A DNA stretch of 64,000 nt. Source: Petrosia ficiformis (Eukaryota > Porifera > Demospongiae > Haplosclerida > Petrosiidae). Position numbers and translations under genes: made by a program. Of this stretch, positions 25,701 through 36,283 are shown one piece after another (position 1 is the stretch's first letter; every line of letters begins with the position of its first letter). The stretch covers positions 1,933,001 to 1,997,000 of the forward strand of contig OX345639.1 of assembly GCA_947044365.1 (NCBI GenBank), given 5' to 3'. The notes below the pieces were generated by a model that was given only the letters and a program-made list of their open reading frames with translations, was not told the origin of the DNA and ran no database searches.

Positions 25701-28190
25701 ATAATACACAATTTAGTGTATTTTATAAATTACTTTATAACAGCCAATCAGATTCCAGCAAGTCATTTATTGCACAAGTACATTATAAGTTGATGTGATC
25801 TGATTGGCCATAATGAACTAGAGGATGATTAATATTATAGTTGTATTATTTGTTCAGATATGGTGGAGGTCCTTTAGTCAGATCTCTGGATACTTGTGAA
25901 CTATGTCAGGTTAGAGTAGAACTTAGACATGTACATGATGTATATAGAATTAAAATAATTATGCTGGAATAATGAATTAATTTTAGTTATCATGTCATTA
26001 TTGCACACAGAATTATTTGTCGGATCTTAAAGAAAGGCGTAAGAAAGAAAAAGAAGACATAAACCAGGTATTGTAAAGGTCATTCACATTCACCGTGACC
26101 TCAGAAACACCTTCATAATTTTAGTTTTGAATGACCACCAATTTTTTTACTTGCATCATTTTCATATTATTCCCCCCCCCCCCCCCCCCCCAGCAATTTA
26201 TATTTTTTGCTTTTCCAGATTCAAACTTCTAATAAAGGAAAGCCTGAAACATATCTACTCTCTACAATTTGGTTGAAGCAATGGCAAAATTTCATTCATT
26301 GTGACTCATTAGGTTTGTACGGAAAGGAATCAAGTATGTGAGAGAGGGAAGAGGTTTTAGGAAGAGATTAAGGAGGGAAGGTAGAGTGGACTGTGGATAT
26401 AGTGATAAAAATAGAATCTGAAACCACTTGTGTATTTTTGGAGAAATTATATGTGTAGCAACCAAGATCAAGGTGTATAACCGATTTAATTATGCCATGA
26501 TCAATCAGATTACTTAATTTAGTTGCTACATGGATGGATACATGGGCTTCTTACTCTTTCCTTACAATAAATAATTGTCTCTTGATACAGTCAGTCTGCC
26601 TGATGTGTCTTCTAAATGAATGCTGAAAGACTAATTCAACTGCCATGAATCACCACTGCTAAGATGTAAAAGTAACACCTTGATAGAAGAGCCACTCCTC
26701 ACATTTACCACAATGATTAATGCATACATGCAATATGCATGACAGCCACTCCTTTCTGTTAGTTCATGATCTCTGGCACTTAGTCCGCTCTCATCGATAG
26801 ATCTATATTAGGATTTTACTTGACGCATCTCCAAAAAGATACTGAACTACAACAGCACACAACTTGCATATTGGAAGCTACGTTTGCCTGATAGTCACTA
26901 CTGTGAAGTTATTTTACATAATTATTAATTGAAGCTATAACATTACATTTTGTTTTATCAAATATATAATATCCTTGAGTCATCCATTACTGGTGAAACA
27001 GGAGGTGTATAAGTGATTTATTCACCTCGTGACCTGATACAAAGTTTGATTGATCATAGCATGGTATAAGTACAGTAATTAGTTATTGCGTAATTGCCAT
27101 TTTTTTTTGGTTTATAGAAGTAGATCCTCCAGGACAAGTTGATAACTCCACATTACTTCTTTGTACAACTGACCAATCAATAAAACTAAATACAAGTGAG
27201 CTAGATGACATATCACGTGTGTATGCATATGTGTGTCTGTGTCTGTTTTTTTTCTGTGTCTGCAGCTGTGTTTAATTGTGTGAATAAATCCTCCTTTCAT
27301 ACATTTTATTGTATATCAGAAATCATGACAACTAAAACCCAAGATTTTTCAAACAACACATCCACTTTCGCACCTTTGAAATCCATTATTATATTACCAA
27401 TTTAATTATTACAAAGTGCTAAGTCTGTCCACATTCACTTGGCCCTTCCGTTGGAACATGAATGCATTAATGATTTCTAGGATGAGAATGAGGCTTGATC
27501 AGTAGAATGGGGTTGTTGTGTTGTCATAACATTAGTAATTTCGGTAGTAAAGAGAAGTGAGGGCCAAGTGAATTTCAATAGATGTTTGCTACATACTATA
27601 TAGTGATGCACTGTGAATAAGATTGGTAATCGGCATCAGACATTATCAGCCATTATTTCTAGTATTGGTATGGGTTATGTCTGAAATAAGTAACTAATAT
27701 TGTAATAAGTGTACTAGATTATAACATCATTAATCACTTTTATGATACTCATAATTATTGAGAAAATGCTCATTTTCATTGAAAGAATCATAAACCAGGA
27801 GGTAGATGTAAAATTGGATCCAGATATCAGTACTTAATCTACTTATCTAAAGTAATTCATATCTAATTATGGGTTTGTTGAAATATCAGTAAAATCTCTT
27901 ATCAGTACATCAATACAATATACATGACCTCGAAACATCCTTGTTTTTTTGATGTTCAATAACTGGATGCTCACTGGCTGAAAATGTGAATGTTAAACAT
28001 TTTACTGTATCAAAGCAGTGAGATTGGCTAATCACAAAAAAAATGTTATTATGAAAGACATAAAGCATTTCTTTGTTTTTCTACAGAATCACAATATCGT
28101 CATATTGTATATGAAATATGGAGATACTTTCTTGATGTTTATGGTGGAGGTCCTACAATTACCACGCAACCTGAAACTATAGATATATAA
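13768..28190 (+). CDS. USP20/USP33: Ubiquitin carboxyl-terminal hydrolase, USP20/USP33 type, with two DUSP domains
   Basis: Thiol deubiquitinase that cleaves ubiquitin from substrates; human USP20/33 act on receptors and HIF/VHL-linked targets. Exons: 13768-13818, 13874-13937, 14641-14710, 16063-16167, 16825-17537, 18173-18295, 18904-19110, 19265-19298, 20257-20302, 20716-20839, 20927-20986, 21166-21292, 22641-22686, 24140-24230, 24796-24834, 25063-25144, 25858-25909, 26011-26067, 26219-26333, 27118-27195, 28087-28190. All junctions keep frame: 2388 bp, 795 aa. Cys box GLVNIGNSCYMNSALQALSN (catalytic Cys about 50); QQQDAQEFIRCLL; zinc-finger CxxC pairs CLQC and CEHC; His box GGGHYVAYAKN (His about 535) and YEFNDSHV. 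A Ser-rich insert lies in exon 5, as in the family. DUSP1 spans CYISRHWLLL to VRKYGGGPLV; DUSP2 spans STIWLKQWQNF to YGGGPTI. The N-terminal ZnF-UBP of vertebrate orthologues is absent from this model, which opens MMSSVSSISQ. The stop is TAA at 28188-28190; no AATAAA lies close downstream. Confidence 0.93.
14374..14609 (+). mobile_element. tRNA-like (box A/B) SINE-type insertion inside a 52-bp perfect hairpin, with target-site duplication
   Basis: Two 52-nt arms, 14383-14434 and 14499-14550, are perfect reverse complements. The 64-nt loop between them has a box-A-like CAGCTTAGTGG and a perfect RNA polymerase III box B, GGTTCGAGTCC. The same 14-mer, CAATGTCTAATTAG, flanks the insertion at 14374-14387 and 14596-14609, as expected for a target-site duplication. 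The loop folds poorly as a real tRNA (weak T and anticodon stems), so this is a tRNA-derived element, not a tRNA gene. It lies in intron 2 of the USP gene. Confidence 0.7.
16293..16336. repeat. (ACCAATACTAAT)n simple repeat
   Basis: CCAATACTAATA is repeated about three to four times in USP intron 4, followed by diverged GATACTAAT words and further GATACC/GATACT words near 16625-16665. Confidence 0.75.
19804..20236. mobile_element. Non-autonomous inverted-repeat element (MITE family 1), fullest copy
   Basis: It starts TATCCCTATGATTGCTTT and ends with the reverse complement AAAGCAATCATAGGGAT followed by GGCCCTACGGGCCATA. About 430 bp, with no coding capacity. Internal landmarks are TAGTTCCAGTTTCTA and ACGCGCCACACCCATTAA. 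It sits in intron 8 of the USP gene and ends about 20 bp before the exon 9 acceptor at 20256. Further copies or pieces lie at 2255-2490, 22193-22553, 33103-33331 and 44591-44680. Confidence 0.75.
22193..22553. mobile_element. MITE family 1, diverged copy
   Basis: It has the family internal words (GCCACACCCATTAATTGACC; CTTCCTTAACTACGTATA) and the right end CCAATCATAGGGATGGCCCT, but is more diverged than the 19804 copy. It lies in USP intron 12. Further pieces (CCTATGATTGCTTTC, CCAATCATAGGGATA) lie at about 21600-21870. Confidence 0.6.
23281..23560. repeat. 108-bp tandem repeat, about 2.5 copies
   Basis: ACAGGAAGACACACTACTTT starts at 23281, 23389 and 23497, an exact 108-bp spacing. The third copy has an internal deletion. 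It lies in USP intron 13. The 300 bp before it has looser repeats of ACCATAAGGAGACA/ACCATAAGACAAACA. Confidence 0.85.
26166..26192. repeat. Poly-C tract next to a splice acceptor
   Basis: An uninterrupted run of about 26 C in USP intron 18, some 25 bp before the exon 19 acceptor (ttttccag, ending 26218). It extends the polypyrimidine tract. Confidence 0.85.
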
Positions 28191-28337
28191 AATCATTCAA
28201 GTATTTAGAAATGTATTCTAGTGTTTGAGATTGTTGTAAATTATTAATTATTTTCTTTGTTTTAATAATTAATGTTTTGTAGATTTGTATTTGAAGTGCT
28301 ATTGTAGAGCAATTGATATGTTGCCAATCTTAATATT

Positions 28338-28680
28338 AGTGATGGGCGATACTATCGAAATAATATCGATACTACCGATACTAGCTTAGTATCGAGTAGT
28401 ATTGGTATCGAATGAATGCATTAACGAGTAATCGATACCAAACCACGCCCTTAATTTAATTATGTGCGGTTAATAAACTTTAATAAAATTTGATTATAAT
28501 TAATTTTTTTGAAGTCCTCAGGCCAGTGTAGAGAACTGCGCATGCTCAGTAACACGTGGCAGTGGCCACGTGTTACTGAACATGCGCAGTTTTCCAGTAC
28601 TCGATACTATCGATACTCAATCCCAAACTACTTGGTATCGTATCGAAATGGAAATTTCTGGTATCGATCACTACTTAATA
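28338..28680. mobile_element. Foldback element with TATCGATAC words and an inner hairpin
   Basis: The outer ends are roughly inverted (TAGTGATGGGCGATACTATC at the left; GGTATCGATCACTACTTAAT at the right). The centre has near-perfect 26-nt arms beginning ACTGCGCATGCTCAGTAACA (about 28535) and returning GTTACTGAACATGCGCAGT (about 28590). No coding capacity; probably a non-autonomous DNA element. Confidence 0.6.
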
Positions 28681-29180
28681 TAGGGCATTTTCTAGCCTGT
28701 TACTATGTTGTTGCTATGTGTTATATTTCAACTATAAGGAAGTTATAGACCGGTTTATAACTTCCCAGTTTCGCAGACGCTGTAACCAAGGTAATAGTAT
28801 AGCGCATGCGTAAATTAGAAAATTGTGTGGGCGGGGCGTTGCAGAAACAACTGTTTTTAGCTCTATAACTCTTGCATTTTACAAGATTCAAGATTGTAAT
28901 TTCTTTTACTGGTGAGTTGAAGTGTTAAGAAAGCTAAAGATGTGAAATTCATGCTTCGTTAGTTGCAGGAAAACAGCAAGGCGAGTGTATGAAACGTCCC
29001 GGGCTACGCCCACACTCTGGCTAAGCTTCATAACTTCCGTATTTTTAACAGTACAGACTTTTAACTTGTTTGAATGTATAGAAGAACTTCTAAGAACGCC
29101 ATACATATAAACATTATCCTTCGTTAGTTGCTGGAAGGTAGCAAGGCGAGTGTTTGAATTGAAGTGGGTGGATAGAAAAC

Positions 29181-29296
29181 AGTTATAAAATGCGCGTGCG
29201 GTTTATAACAGAATTCTAAGCCCGCGCACTCGGGCGTGCCGCCCTCGTTGCTAGGGCTTAGAATTCTGTTATAAACCGCACGCGCATTTTATAACT
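29181..29296. repeat. Perfect 43-bp inverted repeat (hairpin)
   Basis: Left arm 29181-29223 and right arm 29254-29296 are exact reverse complements (AGTTATAAAATGCGCGTGCG at the left start), separated by a 30-nt GC-rich loop. A related word, GGTTTATAACTTCC, lies near 28751, so the hairpin may be one end of a larger decayed element (about 28740-29300). Confidence 0.8.
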
Positions 29297-30013
29297 ATAA
29301 CATAGGCTGCTGTACACGTGGACGTGTTCCTATGCACAATATATATAAACACCTGCTGGATAATAAAGATAAGATAAAAATTAAACCCGCCCAGTCCTAG
29401 ATCTACTGCATGCATATATAGCGCATATGCATGTTCGTTAAAAGAGGGTTGAGCACAAGATCATCAAGATGTCCAGAAAACAGTTAGTCCAGTTAAGGAA
29501 TAATTATAATATAATGTAGATAACTATATATATATATATATTATATATACATATTGTGTCTCAGATGTCAAGATGTTTTGTCTGCATGTAGACTGCACAA
29601 TAAAGACACTGTGAACTAGTTGCTTCCAAATATCTTTTGCTACTATCTCTGGCAAAAGTTTTCCATGCCTCTAGGTCCATATAATTATGTAATGTAAATG
29701 ATAGTAGAAAAAGACTGTTTGGACATTTTTAATGCAGTATACTTTATTCAATACCATATTTTTCAATGTATTAATGTTACTGTGAAAGCATGAGTTTAAG
29801 AGTAGGCGAAACTGTAGAGGAATGTCCAACTTTATATGCCACACGTTTAAAATGTTCATCATCATAGACCTTATCATAAAGGAAGTTTGTTTAGTATTAT
29901 ATAGACCAGCCAGGTAAATTTGGAAGTGTTATAGTTGGGACAATCCTTTGCAGGTTCACTACTCTTGAATTTTTATCACTTCCTTGAGTTTGTTAATAAT
30001 CACTTTATTTTAG

Positions 30014-30415
30014 TGACCAGTGTGATGATGATACAGCTACTATACCATTGTTGACATCATTGGAAAAAATATATTCAAATGAATTGAAAACAGACCCAAG
30101 GTAAATGAAATTTTTTTTTATAATCACATTTGTGGTGAGGGTTCTGGATTAATAAATTTGTTAAACAAATAACAGCAACAGTAAACAAAATGAATAATAA
30201 GTGATAAAACATGGTATGCATTATGTTCTTATACAAATAATTCCAGCCGTTTGATGTGTTTAGAAATGTTAAAACTATTAAAAAGTTGTTTTCCAAACTT
30301 GTTTAAATTTGCATGTTTAATGGACAAACAGACACAGGATAATATTACTATGGAATACGGTCAACATTATTCTGTCAGAAGCGACTTATTTTTCATTAGT
30401 ATTACGTTGTTTTGA
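30014..30415 (+). CDS. Possible orphan two-exon coding fragment
   Basis: Two stretches behave like exons. 30014-30100 is flanked by tttattttag and gtaaatg; 30247-30415 is preceded by ttccag. Both are open and join in phase (AG/C) to a TGA at 30413-30415. The fragment encodes about 85 aa, including TSLEKIYSNELKTDPRSRL and KLLKSCFPNLFKFACLMDK. No start exon was found upstream. I do not recognise the protein. It may be the 3' end of a gene with distant exons, a decayed copy, or chance. Confidence 0.3.
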
Positions 30416-31290
30416 CAGCTATACCTCTCTAGGTATGTATCATTATACTTACAATAGCAAACTTTACAGTAAATGTGATTCATGCAAAAAAAGGTACAAT
30501 TAACATATAAGCACGTACCCTAGAAAATAAAAGTAAAATGCTAACATTTATAACATATAGACTCATTTCTAATCAGGGGTATGTTCTTTCATAAACTTTC
30601 AGATTTCAACAGGAAACACTGCACTTACAATTAAACACTTGCTATTCATGCAGCAAATAAAATTTAATCACTCTTTCTCGATCTCAAATTTTATTACCTT
30701 TCTTTGTAAATTGACTGAACAACAAGCGTTTAAATGTTTTTGTTTTATATCCAATGAATTCCAATTTTTGCACAGACAGTCACAAATATACAATTATTTC
30801 CTAACTGAAAATGGATACAGTACTGTTTTCTTCATAATACATATCATATAAACAATTTTAAAATTCGGAAATTCCCCAAATTAAATTACAACCACTACAC
30901 ACCACACCCACTGCACACTTGTCATAATTTTAATTACTATAAGAAGCGTGTGAAGATGTCAATGTATACACATTTTCAGAAAGAAGCGAAGGACTTGTGT
31001 TTACCTAGCTGGATCTTGTTTACTATAGCATTCCAAATATGCTGCAAAATGTGGTATCCCCTTACATCACTCTTAAGAATGAACTTGGGATCTCAACACC
31101 TGTCTAGAATGATTAGATGTGGGTGTGTCTTAAACTGTGCATGCATATGTGAGATTCATCAAAATTAATTTCGCCAACATGCTGATTTGTACATTTCTGT
31201 CAATTTTCCCCTCGCCAATAATTCCCATTATACAGTATATCTGACATTTAGTCTATAACTACAATTATTGCCATACTAAAACAACACAAA

Positions 31291-31921
31291 TACCGTAAAA
31301 GGGGAAATAATAGCGATGGTCAAATAATTGCGAATTGCAAGTTATAAAGCTGATCGCAAACATTTAATATTACAATAAAACACTAGGCCACACACACTCG
31401 AGTAAAGTCACGTGTTGATGTATGTGCTGAAATAAATGACGACATTACTCCCAAAAGTTAGAGATGAGTCTTTTGAGCTATTTCAAGCGAAGTACCTTCA
31501 AAGTTTCTCTTAGTCATCTTACTGTAGATATGAGAGGTGGAGTTTTAAAAGAGTTGAGTGCTAAATGGTTGATTGTATTTTATGATCATATGCAAGCTAA
31601 TCCTGATATAGTTATAAATAGTTATGAAGAAGTTGGATATATCGAAGCAATTGTAATAGGTGACGATGGATTGTCAATTTCTCCTCCAGATACATAGATT
31701 TATGGACTTAGATAACCGTAATTGAGATTAATATATTACAATAATAATTTTTATTATGAAATTCACTAAGAGTTTGTAAAAAAATATTTTGACAAGTACC
31801 CCGGTAGTTAACACACATGTAACCTGCACCTCCAATTAATAAACCACAATTAATTTCATAAAAGGGTAAAAATGGTGAAACGTAATTATTAAGCCCAACA
31901 ATTATTTCCCCTTTTATGGTA
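31291..31921 (+). mobile_element. 631-bp TIR element with TA target site (Tc1/mariner-pogo-like remnant)
   Basis: The ends are inverted: TACCGTAAAAGGGGAAATAA at 31291 and the complement of TACCATAAAAGGGGAAATAA ending at 31921, flanked by TA. Inside is a 77-codon ORF on the plus strand (31464-31697) beginning MSLLSYFKRSTFKVSL and containing LKELSAKWLIVFYDHMQ and NPDIVINSYEEVGY. This resembles, from memory, the tails of pogo-like DDE transposases; the catalytic part is absent. It is therefore a deletion derivative that cannot move itself. Confidence 0.6.
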
Positions 31922-32158
31922 AACCTTTTTCTGTCCTACTAATACTTACATTAGCAATGTATTCCTAGATGCCAAAATTGTTTGTATAATTAATATGTGT
32001 TTGTGAATTTGATACTGCTTTATAATGTGAAGACACCCAAAAACACAAGAATCCCCCACAGCATAAATAAAGTTGAACTTGCATAATAATTTGAGTGTCA
32101 CATGACATGACTCCTTATAAAGAGAGTCTGTTGATAGTGACTGAATAAATCTGTAGTA

Positions 32159-32392
32159 ATGAGTGCCAAAGGGTGAGTATGAGTATAGTAATATAAAATT
32201 TAGTAGATGTAAATACTTAAAATATACATGTATGTTTATAATATTATATATTATATGTTTAATAATAATAATAATATATATATAATTATGTTATATACCT
32301 GATTATGTATGTTATATGGCAATGTTAATGCATGCTTGCTTTCTTTACATGTTCAAAATTACGTTTTATTCACTATTCTTGTATTGCATTTT

Positions 32393-32432
<40 letters not shown>

Positions 32433-35400
32433 ATATATATAGTATGCTAACAGGTCCTATATACAAAATATAGGACCTGAGTTTTGTGTCCGAGGATGTG
32501 ATATAGCCCAAGCCTGCGAGGGCTATATCACACCCAAGGACACAAAACATGCAGTATATAGGACCTATTAGCATACTATATACAATATATGGTATGATGG
32601 TGACATCATCCCTTTGATGTGGTGATTTCTATATATTGTATATAGACCTTTTATGTGCACACTATGCAGGAGATGTCACCACCATACATATGCTAATAGG
32701 TCCTATATACAAAATATAGGAACCTTGTTTTGTGTCCTCGGATGTGATATAGCCCTCACAGGCTCGGGCTATATCCTTGGTCACAAAACTCAGGTCCTAT
32801 ATAGGACCTGTTAGCATACTATATATATTACATATATTCCTCTTCCTACATCAGATCATTGCTTGAGACACCTCCATCTAACAACCAAACAAGGTAATTA
32901 CATGCAAACAAACTAATGATGATGCTACAAAGGAGTTTTGCCTGCAAGTGTTGAGTTTATATATATAACCTTATATGCAGATAGTTGCATACATGTCAAG
33001 CACTCTGTTTCTCTGTGATCTATTTTGCATAGAATGTTTAATGGTAATCTAGTCCATTAAGTATCTATTAGATACACTTGTGAACATTATCACTTTAAAC
33101 AAGATATATAGAGAAAAAGTATCCCTATGATTGCTTTGTGGTGTCCAGCATTCAGTAATCATGGCTAACTTTATGATGCCCTGAAATACATCAGCCTATT
33201 ATAGTTATTATTTTGATTATCTACTCTGTTTACCTTTTAAAGAACCTTGTAGAACTTTAAGAATATATTTCAGGTAGAATAGCTAGCTATTAGTTCCAGT
33301 TTCTACGTAAGCTACACTGCTTTCTTTCTGATCCAACTGAAGTGGTTGTCAATTGTTATAAGTAATATACGCTCTTAAATATTCAATGAAGTCTGGAAGT
33401 GGTGCTTATTACACTTACAACGAAATTATAATAAGTATACCAATTTCTTCTTTAAGTAGTTTTTGATATCAGTATTAAAATAAGGAAAGTACACAAGATT
33501 TTAGAAGGTATAATAATCGAATCAGCAAACATATCGCTAATTCATAATATCACTATTATAGCTGTAGTAATTTTTATGAGCCCATCTGAACACATGTTGA
33601 TTCAATTTACATCATGCTTTTTATGTCCTTTTTTATAGCAGTTTTACAAAACTTAAAAGGACATCACTGGTAGGTATGACTATTATGTGATACAAGATGT
33701 TCATCCTTTTTAATTTTTAGTTTCGTTATACAACATGTTTTGATACTGTGATGATAATAATTGCAACTATCTGTATCTTTGTTGCTGGATGTGGATTACC
33801 ACTCTTCATTGTTCTAATGCCACTTGTATTTGATGAGTTCACTTATTACAGTTTAGCAGTATCTGAAATAAACAACAGTAATATTAGTTATATTTGTGCA
33901 AATTCAAATGATATGTTGCAGAAGTATTTAGATGCGTCCGATCCAGATGATTTACTTCATGAAGAAGTTGCTGAATTGAGTTATTACACAATTCTTTTAG
34001 CTACTGTATACCTTTTGTCATCAATGGTCTCAAAAGGGTTCTTGACTTATAGTGCAATGAGGCAGACTAATACTTTGAGGAAAAAGTTTGTTCAATCACT
34101 TCTCTCAAAAGATATTGCTTGGTATGATGTCAATCCCTCAACCGAACTGCACTCATATCTGAATGAGTGAGTTCCACATATAATACAAGATTTGATATAG
34201 CTAGATATATGCCTCAGCAAGCTACACCCATATTACAGCCTACAGTATTGATTCTATTACTAAATACAGTGTTGATGTAAGTTTTGCTGTGTTGTTGCAT
34301 GGACGTTTATGAATAACAGGGAAACTGGACCTTTAGGTATTCAGGACAATCAACCCTTGACACTAACAGACGAAGTGTTGGTCGAGCCATTGTATTTGTA
34401 CTAACACAACTAGCAGTAATTATGTAATATATTTTTCCATTAATTCATGATTTAGTGATACACAAATCTTTGAGGATGGACTTGGTCGTCATTTGGCTGA
34501 CTTTATGGAACATTCTTCTGGAATGATTGCTTCATTTGTTATTGCTATTGTTATAAACTGGAAACTTACTCTAGCACTCTTACCTCTTGTGTTTATACTG
34601 GTTATATCCATCTTGACAGTATTGAAGGTATGCAAACTGTTGAGTGCTTTTATAAAATGATTTGCAATGCATTCTTTCAAATCATTTAGGTAGCCAGTTC
34701 TGAAGGTTCTGCAAGACAGACAGCATTGTCCAAGGCTGGATCTATTGCTGAAGAAATGTTATCATCTATTAGAACAGTGGTAGCATTTGGAGGAGAAGCA
34801 AAAGGAGTTGAAAGGTTATTGAAATGATTTATGAATATTTCTGCATTGGAAGGATAAAGTACACTGTTAGTGGTTAAAATGCCTTATTGTCCATCCTTAA
34901 GTCTTAACTACCAATTTATTGCACAAGAGTATAACTTAGTGTACCATTAAAGGCTATAAAGTAAGCACTCCCATGCATGCTGTTACAATCCAGTATCTCA
35001 ACACTTACCTTTTGCTGCCTATGTTGTCTATTAGAACTTCATTCAATATCTTAAACTGAAAATCTGTTTAATGATATACTAAATTAAATATTAAACAGGT
35101 ACCTTCCATAAGTACATGTAAAAATCATTTGTCATGTAATGTAACTCCATAGTCAAAACTTGTACATATAATTATGTATGTTTCCTTTTTCAGATATGAA
35201 GTTCACTTGAATCAAGCTAGACGTAACTCATATAAACTACACCTTGCTATCACAATTGTTGTTGTGATTCATTTTTTCTGTTCCTTCACATTTTACTCAC
35301 TTGGGTTTTGGTAAGTCAAGAATTTAATTTTTTAATATAAAAATTCTTAGTCAAAGGTATTGATATCTTATAAGGGTGGATATAGTATAATATCATGTTT

Positions 35401-36252
35401 AGTATTCGAAAATTTTTAAATTAGTAAATTGATCCTCATTTTATTAGCCTACCAGCCAAAAATGTAATATAATTTATTTTTATAATTTATTAAAAAATTT
35501 ATTTGTTGACAGTAGTATACCATGTTTAGTATTTGAACAAATTTAAAGAGAAATGTAATCCTCATTACATTAACTTTTAGGCCAATGAAATGAGGATAAA
35601 ATTTCTCAACAATGTAAATTTATACTATATATGCAAGTGATACTGTTACATGATAAGTCTTATATTATATGATTATATATATTTATATTTATATTTATAT
35701 CATGTTTGAGGCAAACATCAAAGGAATCAGAGGGCATATAAATCAGATATAGAACTCAGAGGACATATAAATCCCTTTGATGTTTGATATATGCCTTGCT
35801 GGTGGTTAACAGTTTACTTAAGCATTGTTGCCATGCGCATGAATAACCACGTGTTTGCCTCAAACAGGAAATAAATCCATTATATCACCCCTGCTTCGTG
35901 ATATATCTCGGGCTCGGTGTTTATAAATCAGATATATCCCTCGCAGGGGTGATATAACATATACATATATATATATATATATATAATGTACATAAGTATA
36001 TGTTATAATACACCTACGAGTGCTATATTAGATTTATAATCACCGAACCTGAGGTGATTTTAAATCTGTTATAGCATGAGCAGGCATGGGAATATATTTC
36101 TGGAAAGGCATCTACTGTAGCTGTTTATAGCTTCTCCTAATGCTTTGTCTTGAGCTTGGACCAGGTGGTCTTGTAGTTTGTGTCACTGTGATTGATGGCA
36201 GGTTTTATATCTGATTTATAAAACCTGTGGCTTTGAAGTTTTGCCGTATTCG

Positions 36253-36283
<31 letters not shown>

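Larger units (their letters stand above)
28191..32158. other. 4-kb intergenic region between the USP gene and ABC gene A
   Basis: No complete gene recognised. It holds a foldback element (28338-28680), a GC-rich hairpin (29181-29296), a possible two-exon coding fragment (30014-30415) and a 631-bp TA-flanked element with a transposase-like ORF (31291-31921). The rest is AT-rich without clear signals. Confidence 0.6.

Noticed and set aside
30639..31168. Plus-strand ORFs of 70 and 72 aa
   Set aside because: No homology, no codon or splice pattern; AT-rich spacer.
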